A stretch of DNA of 64,000 bases from Betaproteobacteria bacterium (GTDB taxonomy: Bacteria; Bdellovibrionota_B; Oligoflexia; Silvanigrellales; Silvanigrellaceae), in the NCBI GenBank assembly GCA_016868315.1, contig VGHE01000013.1, positions 15,834 through 79,833 on the forward strand, written 5' to 3'. Positions 8,581-17,073 of the stretch are shown here, piece after piece. Positions within the stretch are counted from its first letter, which is position 1. Every line of letters begins with the position of its first letter. The notes below the pieces were generated by a model. That model was not told where the DNA came from, did not search any database, and was given only the letters and a program-made list of their open reading frames with translations. The position numbers were made by a program, and so were the translations under genes.

Positions 8581-9159
8581 ATGGTTCGTGTCCTGAGTAC
8601 GATTTCATTCGCATTGCTTATGATGGGTTGCCGTAATTCCTCGGACTCAATAGCGTCGAGTCTCTCAGGCGCGCTGAAGCCAGAGGGGTTTCTTGTCATT
8701 AAAGAGCTCGTTCCCGACTCTTCCAAGCCGGGCTATTTTCTTGTGACGTGTGCTTCAAGCTCTGGCGACAAAAAGGCAAGTGTGAGCCAAGCAGAGATCG
8801 AATCGAACAAGGTGTGCTTGCCGACAGCGGCGGCTGCATCTTCGAGCGGTGCATCTTCGGCTGGTCAGTCGCCAGCGGCATCGAATACGCAACCGGCATC
8901 TGGATTTCAGGCAAAGAACTTGCAGCCAACTTATCTGAAGGCGCGAGCAGCAATTGACGTGACGTCAACAATGGCCGGTTTGAAGGTCGGCTTAGACTAT
9001 TGCGTGATCTCCGGGCCTCTTTCCGCCACGAATATCTGTGTTTATTCTGAAAAGGAGCTCAAAGCGACGGGGGTAAAATTATCTGGTTGTGACCTGACCT
9101 CTGGATATCTTTTCGCCCAACATTTTTCAGTTTCACCAGCTGTTTCAGCTTGCCGTTGA
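8581..9159 (+). CDS. Lipoprotein of unknown function
   Basis: A 192-residue product with a short lipoprotein signal and lipobox LMMGC (cysteine 17). The mature part has a Ser/Ala-rich linker (residues about 83-108) between two small cysteine-containing domains. A GGAG site is nine bases before ATG. Ten bases separate it from the next lipoprotein gene, and the two probably form an operon. No family is recognised; an outer-membrane or periplasmic location is expected from the lipobox. Confidence 0.75.
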   Translation: MVRVLSTISFALLMMGCRNSSDSIASSLSGALKPEGFLVIKELVPDSSKPGYFLVTCASSSGDKKASVSQAEIESNKVCLPTAAAASSSGASSAGQSPAASNTQPASGFQAKNLQPTYLKARAAIDVTSTMAGLKVGLDYCVISGPLSATNICVYSEKELKATGVKLSGCDLTSGYLFAQHFSVSPAVSACR

Positions 9160-9169
9160 GGTGTGAACA

Positions 9170-9937
9170 ATGATGCGTCATGTTTTTCATAAGAACGTCA
9201 AGGTGAGCGCAATGAATTCTTCCATGCTCTCGGTCATCGTTCTGGGCAGTGTCTTCGCAGCATGCACCCAGGAGCCAGTTCGACGCTCTGCAGTAGATGC
9301 AGCTTCGATTTGCGGCACGAATGCAGACAAGCCCGTGTGGAAAGGTGAGTGCTTGCGCACTCAGTCGGTTCAAGCTGAAGCAGATGCTGGAGCTGCGCCC
9401 TCCGAGCCTGAACCCGTTGCTCCGGGGGACAAATCTCCCCCCGAATCAGTCCGAGTTGAACCCGGAGATGGTGCTGGAGAGCGTCCAGGTGCACCGGTGG
9501 CACCAGTTGCACCAGTTGCACCAGCTGCTCCGGCGGCGCCTGCAAAGCCCGATCCTGATCAGCAAAAGGCAGATGCCATCAAAGTGATCACCGATGCGAT
9601 TGATAAGCATGGTGCTGATGCTGTTGCTGGAATTGAGAAAACACTTAACCGTGGACAAACCACCAAGGTTTATGTGGTGACTTTCAGCAAGGATTCGTTC
9701 GTTGGCATTGCAGACAACTCCGTTGTTAAGAACTGTTTTGTGGGTGCTGGGTCGGTGGTCGAAGTGAAGGGTCAACCTCTCAAGGTCACTGAGTTCAGTA
9801 GCATGGGAGTGAACCAGTACGTGACCGGTGAAGCTCTCGAGGTCAATGTTGCAGGTGGCTCATCGGATGACTGTGGTCTGAAAGGCAAGGATTTTGTGTA
9901 TATCGGCGGACACGCGAGTGTCGCTGCGAAACCTTGA
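9170..9937 (+). CDS. Lipoprotein with a Pro/Ala repeat linker
   Basis: The 255-residue product has a lipoprotein signal ending in VFAAC (cysteine 32 from ATG 9170). A second in-frame ATG at 9212 (with AAGGTGAG upstream) would give a more ordinary signal length and may be the real start. After a cysteine-containing segment comes an acidic, proline-rich linker with an APV/APA repeat (residues about 105-125; DNA copies of GTTGCACCA near 9506-9530). A globular C-terminal domain follows, with two cysteines (KNCFVG, DDCGLK). The linker could span the periplasm. Function unknown. Confidence 0.72.
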   Translation: MMRHVFHKNVKVSAMNSSMLSVIVLGSVFAACTQEPVRRSAVDAASICGTNADKPVWKGECLRTQSVQAEADAGAAPSEPEPVAPGDKSPPESVRVEPGDGAGERPGAPVAPVAPVAPAAPAAPAKPDPDQQKADAIKVITDAIDKHGADAVAGIEKTLNRGQTTKVYVVTFSKDSFVGIADNSVVKNCFVGAGSVVEVKGQPLKVTEFSSMGVNQYVTGEALEVNVAGGSSDDCGLKGKDFVYIGGHASVAAKP

Positions 9938-9983
9938 CGCCAGCAACTAGAAAAAAACAAAAGTTCCGGAAAAACGTGTCGAT

Positions 9984-10012
9984 ACCCCTCCTAACTGAGT
10001 TTGGCGAGGGGT
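9984..10012 (+). promoter_or_regulatory. Hairpin that pairs with the ribosome binding site of the next gene
   Basis: ACCCCTC (9984-9990) can pair fully with GAGGGGT (10006-10012). The second arm is the Shine-Dalgarno sequence of the gene starting at 10016. It is not followed by a real T-tract, so an RBS-sequestering structure is more likely than a terminator for the lipoprotein operon. Confidence 0.45.
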
Positions 10013-10015
10013 TTC

Positions 10016-10852
10016 ATGAATTTTACCTTTCATAGAAAGAGTGTTGCGCTGGCGCTTTTCAGCGCGTGTTACATTCCGACTTCGGCCTCCGCGTTCTCGT
10101 TGGGCATCCGTCCTAATGCCGGTCTCGAGATGATTACAGTCAATTCTCTCAAATTGGTCGATGCAGACGGTCGCGCATACGTGCCGGCGGACGAGGTCGC
10201 ACGCAGCTTTCTATTTTTTGGTGCGGATGTTGTTTTCACGCCTATCAAGTTCAACAACAACATGTCGGTGAGCGCTCTCCTTGGCCTGCGCATGGCTTCA
10301 TCCAAGCTCACGGGTGCATTCGTAGATGAGCTCAGTTTTATGTACATCCCGATCGGTGCATCATTCGACTACATGCTGGGCAGTTTGAGGTTTTCTGCTT
10401 ACTCGACGTTTGACTTGGGTTTGTCGCCGAAATTAAAAATCACTGTTCCCGCAACGAGCGCATCTCTTGAACCCAAATTGGCGTCTTTGTCACGCATTCG
10501 ATTTGGTGCATTTGGAGAATATTTCATTATTCCGGCGTTGAGCGTCTTTGCGCAGGGTGATTACGGCATCGGTGGCTACAAAAGCGAAAAAGGCGAGAAG
10601 GAAATAGATCTTGGAGACACTGGGCAAGGCGAACGTATAGGTTTTTTGAGCGCCAATGATAATAAACTCAAAGGATTGACCTTCGGAGGAGGCGTCGCCT
10701 ACTACTTCCCTCCACCCAACCGCGGTGCGGTGTCCACGGGCAGCAAAGCTGCACCGGCGAAGAAGCCTGTTCGAGGAACGGGCAAGAGGCCAGCCGTGAA
10801 GCCGAAGCCCAAGCCTAAGGCACCACCGGCGGATGCTGGTTCAGGGATGTGA
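10016..10852 (+). CDS. Outer-membrane beta-barrel-like protein with basic proline tail
   Basis: A 278-residue protein started at ATG 10016, four bases after GAGGGG. It has a signal peptide (core VALALFSACYI, cleavage after ASAF near residue 26), and then about 200 residues of alternating strands with glycine/aromatic ends, as in OmpA/OmpW-type barrels. The C-terminal 40 residues are low complexity and Lys/Pro/Ala rich (KPKPKPKAPP), which could bind peptidoglycan or periplasmic partners. It overlaps the following GMC oxidoreductase start by four bases (GTGA), so the two are translationally coupled. Exact family not recognised. Confidence 0.72.
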   Translation: MNFTFHRKSVALALFSACYIPTSASAFSLGIRPNAGLEMITVNSLKLVDADGRAYVPADEVARSFLFFGADVVFTPIKFNNNMSVSALLGLRMASSKLTGAFVDELSFMYIPIGASFDYMLGSLRFSAYSTFDLGLSPKLKITVPATSASLEPKLASLSRIRFGAFGEYFIIPALSVFAQGDYGIGGYKSEKGEKEIDLGDTGQGERIGFLSANDNKLKGLTFGGGVAYYFPPPNRGAVSTGSKAAPAKKPVRGTGKRPAVKPKPKPKAPPADAGSGM

Positions 10853-12516
10853 TCGCGGAACTCAATACATGCAATGAGGTTCGAGTTTTGATTCCACAAA
10901 CAGGTTCCTCTGATACATTCGACTATGACTTTATCGTGATTGGCTCCGGTTTTGGGGGCAGTGTTTCTGCTTTGCGTTTGAGTGAAAAGGGTTACCGAGT
11001 TTGCGTGATTGAGCAGGGCAAACGCTTTGCAGCCAAAGATTATGCCAAGTCAAATTGGGATTTGCCTCGTTATCTGTGGGCTCCTTTTGCAAAGTGTTTT
11101 GGAATTCAGCGACTCACCTTCTTCAAGGATGTGTTAATTCTCAGCGGTGCGGGTGTCGGTGGAGGCAGTCTTGTTTACGCCAACACTCTGATGGTTCCCT
11201 CGGATAAGGCTTTCCAGAGTGAAGCCTGGCGACCGATTGGAAATGCACGCGAGGCGCTTGCACCTTTCTATGCGCTTGCAAAGAAAATGCTGGGCGCTGC
11301 AACAAATCCCAAGATGACCTTCATCGACAACACCATCGAGGCATATGCAAAGCACGCCGGCGTTCACGACACCTTTGCACCCACCGAGGTGGCAGTGTTT
11401 TTCGGCGAGCCTGGAAAGAGGGTTCCCGATCCCTATTTTGGGGGCGAGGGTCCCGCACGATCGGGATGCAACTTCTGCGGTGGTTGCATGGTCGGATGTC
11501 GCTTCGATGCCAAGAATACGTTGGATAAGAACTATCTGTATTTGGCAGAAAAACGTGGAACAGAGATCCTGCCTTTAACACGTGTGTCACGCTTATCGCC
11601 TTTGAATGACGATGGTTCGGCGGGTTGGAAAATCGAAGTTGAGGCTGTCGATCAAATTCTTTTTCCCAAAAAACGGACTCTGCGTGCACGCAATGTGGTT
11701 TTGGCGGGTGGTGTCTTGGGTACGCTGCGTTTACTGCTTGAGTGTCGCGATCGGCACCAGACGCTCACGCGTTTATCACCTTTTTTAGGTCATCAGGTAC
11801 GCACCAACAGCGAAGTATTTACGGGTTCAAGTCAACCGGGTGCGCGTCGCGAAGTTCCGTACTCTCATGGCATAGCTATCTCTTCGATTTTGAAGGTTGA
11901 TGAACGCACGGCTATTGAGCCGGTGCGTTATCCGGTGGGTTCTAATTTTATGAAGCTCTTGGCGGCTCCGCTTGTGAGCGACCCGAGCGAGTTTCGTAGA
12001 ACCCTGAAATTTTTGTGGCGCATTGTGAGCAGACCGGTTGAGTTTCTCAAGCTGACGTTTAATCCGCGATGGGCTGAGACCAGTGTTATTTTTCTTGTGA
12101 TGCAGGATCTCGACAATCGCATTCGGGTAAATTTTGGACGCAGTCCGTTCACGTTGTTCCGCGGTGGACTCGTTTCTGAGCGTGAAGATGGAAGTGAAAA
12201 AGTTCCCTCAGAAATCCCCGCAGCAAACCAGTTCACCGAGTGGTTCGCAGAAAAGGTCGGCGGCACGGCGCAGTGTGCGGTGACTCAGGTCACAGTGAAT
12301 ATTCCGACCACGGCTCATATCTTGGGCGGATGTCCGATGGGCGATGCACCCGAAACAGGCGTTATCGATGCGCAGCACAGGCTGTTTGGTTACACTGGGA
12401 TCTGGGTGTGCGACGGGTCGGCTGTGCCGGCCAATCTAGGAGTGAATCCAAGTCTCACGATCACGGCCATGACCGAACGCGCCATGACTTTCATTCCTCC
12501 GAAGGCCTCGAGCTGA
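10849..12516 (+). CDS. GMC-family FAD oxidoreductase (cholesterol-oxidase-like)
   Basis: A 555-residue flavoprotein with GTG start. The FAD-binding GSGFGG is at 32-37, and the second GMC region GAGVGGGSLVY is at 100-110. A cysteine cluster, C207-x2-C210-x2-C213-x3-C217, reads like a [4Fe-4S] ferredoxin motif. The C-terminal region has HILGGCPMG and the conserved CDGSAVPANLGVNPS. This matches the GMC / cholesterol oxidase-like group that oxidises alcohols or sterol-like substrates; the substrate is not known. The gene overlaps the preceding barrel-like gene by four bases. There is no signal peptide, so it is cytoplasmic. Confidence 0.88.
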   Translation: MIAELNTCNEVRVLIPQTGSSDTFDYDFIVIGSGFGGSVSALRLSEKGYRVCVIEQGKRFAAKDYAKSNWDLPRYLWAPFAKCFGIQRLTFFKDVLILSGAGVGGGSLVYANTLMVPSDKAFQSEAWRPIGNAREALAPFYALAKKMLGAATNPKMTFIDNTIEAYAKHAGVHDTFAPTEVAVFFGEPGKRVPDPYFGGEGPARSGCNFCGGCMVGCRFDAKNTLDKNYLYLAEKRGTEILPLTRVSRLSPLNDDGSAGWKIEVEAVDQILFPKKRTLRARNVVLAGGVLGTLRLLLECRDRHQTLTRLSPFLGHQVRTNSEVFTGSSQPGARREVPYSHGIAISSILKVDERTAIEPVRYPVGSNFMKLLAAPLVSDPSEFRRTLKFLWRIVSRPVEFLKLTFNPRWAETSVIFLVMQDLDNRIRVNFGRSPFTLFRGGLVSEREDGSEKVPSEIPAANQFTEWFAEKVGGTAQCAVTQVTVNIPTTAHILGGCPMGDAPETGVIDAQHRLFGYTGIWVCDGSAVPANLGVNPSLTITAMTERAMTFIPPKASS

Positions 12517-12556
12517 TCTTCTGCGTGATGCTGCGGATTCAACTCATCAACAACGG

Positions 12557-12585
12557 CAAAAGCCCACTGCGTAAACGCAGTGGGC
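12557..12585 (-). terminator. Rho-independent terminator for the minus-strand lipoprotein gene
   Basis: A perfect 11-bp stem (GCCCACTGCGT / ACGCAGTGGGC). Read on the minus strand it is followed by TTTTG. On the plus strand the hairpin may also help end the GMC transcript, but no T-run follows there. Confidence 0.75.
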
Positions 12586-12624
12586 ACTGTGCCATGAATT
12601 TTGCATGAGGGGCGCTGATTTGAA

Positions 12625-13398
12625 TCAGCGCGGACCTGGAACGAGAACTGCAGTTTCACCAGCCTTGATGGTCACCACTTCCTGAACGCTTGGGAACAGA
12701 ATGGCTGCACCCAATCCACCTGCAGCAGCGCCAATCAGAGGAGCCCACCAGGTGATGCCGCGGTCGCCGGTCAAGCCATCAATCAGGAAGGCAATACCGG
12801 TACCGGCAGCCGCACCCAAGAGAATGTTCGTAACGCTTGCGTCGCGTGTGCTGAGCATGGTGGATGTCACTTCAGCGCTGGCAGCCATGTTGTAAACCAC
12901 TGAGCCGTACTTCACGCCAGTGACGTTGAAGATAGCTCTCGGAGCGCTCATTTTCAGTGTACCGATGAGGCGTGAGCCTGCGGCAAAAACGGGCGCGCCT
13001 TGGATGTCCTTCACTGCAACGGTGACCTGAGGAAGTTTGTCCTCAGAGACGGCGTCATTGCCACTGCCCGGAAGATTGATGTTGTTTCCTGGGTTGGACG
13101 TAACGAACGTGGGGAACTGAATTGCGACCATGCTATTCGCAGGAATCAGGTAGCGGTTTGCACCGTTGGTGGCTTCGAAAAAGCCCGCAGGTGCCTGTTG
13201 CACGGGGGTTTGCTGCACAGGAGTCTGCTGACCAGGGTTGGACTTGTTGGCATCTTGATTCTGCTGAGGAGAATCATTCCTGAGCTGCGCTGCTGGTTCT
13301 TGCGAGCCTCCCTCGGAAGAGCTGTCGTCGGAGCTGCAGGCCACAACAGAAGTAATAGCCAGGATTGCACTCAGGGGAACAAGAAATAGATGACGCAT
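12625..13398 (-). CDS. Lipoprotein with glycine-zipper C-terminal segments
   Basis: A 257-residue product with lipobox SVVAC (cysteine 21), followed by a Ser/Asp/Gln-rich linker containing three QQTP/QQAP repeats. The folded part has IPANSMVAIQF and a GSRLIGTL segment reminiscent of the C-terminal domain of VirB10/TrbI proteins. It ends with two glycine/alanine-rich hydrophobic stretches (LLGAAAGTGIAFL near 192-204, LIGAAAGGLGAAILF near 220-234), typical of glycine-zipper insertion segments. A GGGAGG site precedes ATG. There are no other type IV secretion genes nearby, so a stand-alone envelope role is more likely. Assignment uncertain. Confidence 0.7.
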   Translation of the reverse strand: MRHLFLVPLSAILAITSVVACSSDDSSSEGGSQEPAAQLRNDSPQQNQDANKSNPGQQTPVQQTPVQQAPAGFFEATNGANRYLIPANSMVAIQFPTFVTSNPGNNINLPGSGNDAVSEDKLPQVTVAVKDIQGAPVFAAGSRLIGTLKMSAPRAIFNVTGVKYGSVVYNMAASAEVTSTMLSTRDASVTNILLGAAAGTGIAFLIDGLTGDRGITWWAPLIGAAAGGLGAAILFPSVQEVVTIKAGETAVLVPGPR

Positions 13399-13758
13399 GG
13401 GAACCTCCCGTTGATGATGAAAAAGCTGCCCCGCGAACCTCTGGGCACAGGGGACTGCAACGGGAGTATCAAGAGTCGTGCCAGCGACTCCTCGAAAAAA
13501 GTCAAGCGTTTTCGGGATTGTTTTCGCCCGATCAGGTGCCAGCGGGGTTGACGCACTGTTGAACCATTCGACAGAGGTGTCAGATGTTGCACAGGGGTGT
13601 GCCTGCAGCGGTGATTTGTATGATGCTTGCGACCCTGTGCGCTTTTTTGGAACCCAAGCCGCCGGGCATTGTGCTTTTTTTGGGCTTGGTTGATGGACAA
13701 AGTGGGTATGACGAGCATAACTGTATTAGAATTTGTTGCACATCTCGATGGGGGGTGC
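13399..13758. other. Divergent intergenic region, no gene seen
   Basis: This 360-base region separates the divergent lipoprotein and XRE-cupin genes. Open frames here read into the neighbours without ribosome binding sites. I see no terminator or RNA gene; promoters for both genes must lie here but no good sigma-70 match stands out. Confidence 0.5.
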
Positions 13759-14370
13759 ATGGTCAACTCACCGAACACGAGTAGTGAAACGCAAGGGGCA
13801 TCTCTAGCCTCAAATGTGAAATATTTGAGAAAAGAGCTGTCTCTAAGCCAGGAACAGCTCTCAGAACGCTCAGGCATTCCCCGCAGTACCATCGCCAGTC
13901 TTGAGCGCGGCGAAGGCAATCCAACTTTGCAGGTACTCATGGGCGTTGCGCGCGGATTGGGTGTGACCATTTCCGAGCTTTTGGCACAACGCCAGCCCCG
14001 AGCCACATTTTTTCCGTCCCAAACCCACGGGCGAACACAGTATCCTCTAGAAATTGCCGGTGTTGAAACATCCACTCGGGCTGTCGAAACGTTGCGTTTG
14101 ACGCCAGCGCAGATGCGCTATTTGGTCATTGAGGAACTGGTTCTTGAGGGTCTTGAGACGATTCTCTCTCCGGCTCATCCGGCTGGAACAGAAGAACATT
14201 TTTTCGTGGTCGAAGGCTCATGCGAGGTTGAGGTGAATGGCGAAACATATCGGGTCGGGCAGGGAGACCTGCTCAGATTCGATGGCGACCAAAAACACCT
14301 TTATCGTGGCGTTGGTAAAGGCAAGCGGGCGCGGGGCTTCGCAGTTGTTGTGCAGGTGCCCCGCGTCTGA
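13759..14370 (+). CDS. XRE-family transcriptional regulator with C-terminal cupin domain
   Basis: A 203-residue DNA-binding regulator. The helix-turn-helix covers residues about 16-70 (LRKELSLSQEQLSERSGIP, then STIASLERGEGNPT), as in Cro/C1-type repressors. The C-terminal 70 residues form a cupin (EEHFFVVEGSCEVEVNGE, GDLLRFDGDQKH), which usually senses a small ligand. The start at ATG 13759 has a GGGGG site and begins just before the HTH; longer frames upstream are low-complexity. Genes of this type often control a neighbouring metabolic gene. The adjacent 3-hydroxyacyl-CoA dehydrogenase is convergent, so the target is not obvious. Confidence 0.88.
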   Translation: MVNSPNTSSETQGASLASNVKYLRKELSLSQEQLSERSGIPRSTIASLERGEGNPTLQVLMGVARGLGVTISELLAQRQPRATFFPSQTHGRTQYPLEIAGVETSTRAVETLRLTPAQMRYLVIEELVLEGLETILSPAHPAGTEEHFFVVEGSCEVEVNGETYRVGQGDLLRFDGDQKHLYRGVGKGKRARGFAVVVQVPRV

Positions 14371-14385
14371 GCTCGTGCTTGGTAC

Positions 14386-15255
14386 TCAGTACGAGTAAAC
14401 TCCGCGTCCGGTTTTGCGTCCGAGATATCCAGCATCCACATACTTTTTAAGCAGCGGACACGGACGATATTTCGAGTCGCCCAGGCCTTCATGTAGAACT
14501 TTCATGATGGCCAGGCAGGTATCGAGGCCTATGAAATCTGCCAGAGTGAGCGGACCCATGGGCTGATTTGTGCCCAGCTTCATTCCGGCATCAATGTCTT
14601 CGGGCGTAGCAATGCCTTCCATCAGTGTAAAAAATGCTTCGTTGATCATCGGCATGAGAATGCGGTTGACGATGAATCCAGGATAATCTTGCGAGCAAAC
14701 CGTAGTTTTTTCGGCCTTTTCAGCCAGGGATTTGGTGACCTGGTAGGTGTTTTCGCTCGTCGCATGACCGCGGATGATTTCCACAAGTTGCATGACCGGC
14801 ACGGGATTCATGAAATGCATACCGATAAACTGACCTGCGCGTCGCGTTGAACTCGCAAGGCGTGTGATGGGCAGACTGCTCGTATTGGAAGCGAGAATCG
14901 CATGTGCTGGAAGGATTTCATCGAGTTGTTTGAAGATTGACTTTTTCAGCTCTTCGTTTTCGCTGACAGCCTCGATGGCGAAATCACAATCTTTGAAGTC
15001 AGCCAGGTGAGTGGTTGTTTTAATGCGACCGAGAATGACCGGTGGGTGTTCCGGGAGTTTTCCTTTTTCGAACAGTTTCATGAGGCTTTTTTCAATGCTG
15101 GCCACAGCTTTTTTGAGAGATGCCTCCGAGACATCCATCAGGCACACGTTGAAATCGGACTGAGCCAATACCTGGGCAATGCCGTTGCCCATCTGTCCGG
15201 CGCCCACAACTCCGACCATTTTAATCTGATTGATTTGGGTCAATTCCATTGTCAT
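14386..15255 (-). CDS. hbd: 3-hydroxybutyryl-CoA dehydrogenase
   Basis: A 289-residue NAD(P)-dependent enzyme that interconverts 3-hydroxybutyryl-CoA and acetoacetyl-CoA, in fatty-acid, butyrate or polyhydroxybutyrate metabolism. The Rossmann motif [10 protein letters not shown] is near residues 18-27. The catalytic region has SNTSSLPIT and [15 protein letters not shown], whose histidine belongs to the His-Glu pair. [12 protein letters not shown] and [11 protein letters not shown] at the C-terminus are diagnostic of the short bacterial Hbd/PaaH form. Length matches the family. An AAGGAG site lies upstream of the start. It is divergent from nadA and convergent with the XRE-cupin gene. Confidence 0.93.
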   Translation of the reverse strand: MTMELTQINQIKMVGVVGAGQMGNGIAQVLAQSDFNVCLMDVSEASLKKAVASIEKSLMKLFEKGKLPEHPPVILGRIKTTTHLADFKDCDFAIEAVSENEELKKSIFKQLDEILPAHAILASNTSSLPITRLASSTRRAGQFIGMHFMNPVPVMQLVEIIRGHATSENTYQVTKSLAEKAEKTTVCSQDYPGFIVNRILMPMINEAFFTLMEGIATPEDIDAGMKLGTNQPMGPLTLADFIGLDTCLAIMKVLHEGLGDSKYRPCPLLKKYVDAGYLGRKTGRGVYSY

Positions 15256-15500
15256 AGAAAGTCTGCTCCTTCCAAGAGTTTATCTGCATGAACAGAGAGC
15301 GTCGCCACACGAACGAACAACCCCCCGGTCTTGTTCAGATCCACATCAGAAAATAGGGTTTGCCCGCCGATGTCAAACGTGCGCAGGAAGGAATACCCTG
15401 AAAATCGGGTTGAATTTTGCAACAACTCCGGATTAGGAGTGGGCTTGTGCTCGAAAGTTCCCGTTATTCTGGGGACAACAGACTCCTGGGAGAAGTGCTC

Positions 15501-16592
15501 ATGATTTACCAACAACCCTTACCCTCACCTTATCCCGCCCTGGATGCGGCGGCTCTGACCGAACGCATTTTGGCGGCGAAGGCCAAGTTGGGAGATCAAG
15601 CGGTTGTCCTGACGCACCACTATCAGCGGCCTGAAATTGTTGCTTTGGGTGACATGCGCGGCGATTCGTTGAAGTTGGCTCAGTTTGCGGCCTCCCAGGA
15701 AAAGGCCAAGTACATTGTTTATTGCGGCGTGCATTTTATGGCGGAGAGCGCGGATATACTGAAGCGCGGCCAACAGGTGGTGGTGCTTCCTGATATGGGT
15801 GCAGGCTGCGACATGGCCGACATGGCCGATTCCGATGATGTTGAGTTGGCTTGGGATGAGCTTGTTGGTGTTCTCGGTCACGAGAGCATCATGCCGGTCA
15901 CTTACATCAATTCAACCGCAGCACTGAAGGCATTCGTCGGACGCAAAGGTGGCGTTGTTTGCACAAGCTCCAATGCAGAGAACATAGTGCGTTGGTCATT
16001 GGAGCAGAGAAAGGCTCTGTTCTTTTTTCCTGATCAGCATTTGGGGCGCAATACATGCAAGCGCCTCGGGTTCACTCCCGAGAGTATGGTGCTCTGGAAG
16101 CCAGGTGTGCCACTCGGTGGACAAGCTCCTGAGCGCCTGAAAGACAGTCGTATTTTTCTTTGGCAAGGGCATTGTCCCGTGCACGCGATGTTCACGTTGA
16201 AGCAGATTCATGTGCTGCGCAGCGAGAACCCCGACATCAAAATCATCACTCATCCGGAGTGCCCCATGGAGGTTGTGGATGCCTCCGATGCTGTTGGTTC
16301 GACCGAATTCATCGTCAAAACCATTGCCGAAAGCGCGGCTGGTTCTCACTGGGCTGTGGGCACGGAGATGAATTTGGTGAACCGCATTGCTCAGGAGAAT
16401 CCAACGAAAAAAATCGTCAGTTTGAACCGTTTCATGTGCCTTTGCGGTACCATGAACCGCATTGACCTCGCCCATTTAGCCTGGGCGATGGACTCCATCG
16501 TTGCGGGTCAGCCGGTCAATGTGATTACCGTGGGTGAGCCCCAACGTTCTCTTGCGCGCGCATCGCTCGATCGTATGCTGCAAATGAGCTGA
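15501..16592 (+). CDS. nadA: Quinolinate synthase
   Basis: A 363-residue [4Fe-4S] enzyme that condenses iminoaspartate with dihydroxyacetone phosphate to quinolinate, the first committed step of de novo NAD synthesis with NadB. Characteristic motifs are VLTHHYQRPE (37-46), GDSLKLAQ (54-61) and VYCGVHFMAESADI (73-86). Cluster cysteine candidates lie at C103 (GAGCDMAD), C225 (GHCPVH) and C313/C315 (MCLCGTMNR), with HPEC at 251-254. The start at ATG 15501 (MIYQQP) has GGGAG eight bases upstream; the frame extends further 5' but without family similarity. No nadB or nadC is adjacent. Confidence 0.95.
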   Translation: MIYQQPLPSPYPALDAAALTERILAAKAKLGDQAVVLTHHYQRPEIVALGDMRGDSLKLAQFAASQEKAKYIVYCGVHFMAESADILKRGQQVVVLPDMGAGCDMADMADSDDVELAWDELVGVLGHESIMPVTYINSTAALKAFVGRKGGVVCTSSNAENIVRWSLEQRKALFFFPDQHLGRNTCKRLGFTPESMVLWKPGVPLGGQAPERLKDSRIFLWQGHCPVHAMFTLKQIHVLRSENPDIKIITHPECPMEVVDASDAVGSTEFIVKTIAESAAGSHWAVGTEMNLVNRIAQENPTKKIVSLNRFMCLCGTMNRIDLAHLAWAMDSIVAGQPVNVITVGEPQRSLARASLDRMLQMS

Positions 16593-16653
16593 AAGCTCGA
16601 TTTTAGGTTACGTTGATACGAAACCTTACGCTCATGCCGGATGGGAGACGATT

Positions 16654-17073
16654 TTGGACAAAAACGACCCGAACAATCCTCAATCTCCGCATCTTCCGGC
16701 GTCGACAGCCGCGGCTTCGGGTTCACAGCGTGAGCTGTCGCTTGAGGAAATCATCCAGCTTGCCAACAAAATCGGACTCGAATACGTCGACAAAAGGCGC
16801 GAAGCAGAACGGCTTGAGTTGTTGCGGACAACTGTGCGAGCCAAAATCATGAATCGCATTGAAGCAGAGGCAGGCAGCGAAGCTTCTATTCCTGAAAGTC
16901 GACTCAAGCGTCTCGCAGAAGCAGACAGCGAGTACGTTCAGCTGCTTGAACAGGTTGCACAATTACGCGCCGAATCTGAGAAACTTAGAATTCGCTACGA
17001 GAGCTACCGCAATCTTTTCGACGCTAAGCGCACGATGATTAGCTACAAGAAAACTGAGCTCAAGACTCTCTGA
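16654..17073 (+). CDS. Coiled-coil hypothetical protein
   Basis: A 139-residue acidic/basic-rich protein with TTG start; GGGAG lies six bases upstream. Residues about 1-25 are polar and Pro/Ser-rich. Residues 29-139 are strongly helical with heptad-like Leu/Ile spacing (LEEIIQLANKIGLEYVDKRR, LLEQVAQLRAESEKLR), so a coiled-coil dimer is likely. No catalytic or membrane features. It follows nadA by 61 bases. Its 3' end overlaps the convergent DnaC-like gene by 14 bases. Function unknown. Confidence 0.7.
   Translation: MDKNDPNNPQSPHLPASTAAASGSQRELSLEEIIQLANKIGLEYVDKRREAERLELLRTTVRAKIMNRIEAEAGSEASIPESRLKRLAEADSEYVQLLEQVAQLRAESEKLRIRYESYRNLFDAKRTMISYKKTELKTL

Noticed and set aside
9491-9550. Short tandem repeat that could suggest a CRISPR or VNTR
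   Set aside because: It is the codon repeat of an Ala/Pro/Val linker in a lipoprotein; no spacers are present.
13371-14075. 234-codon open frame on the minus strand
   Set aside because: It lies antisense to the XRE-cupin gene and across an intergenic region, has no ribosome binding site, and its composition fits no protein family.
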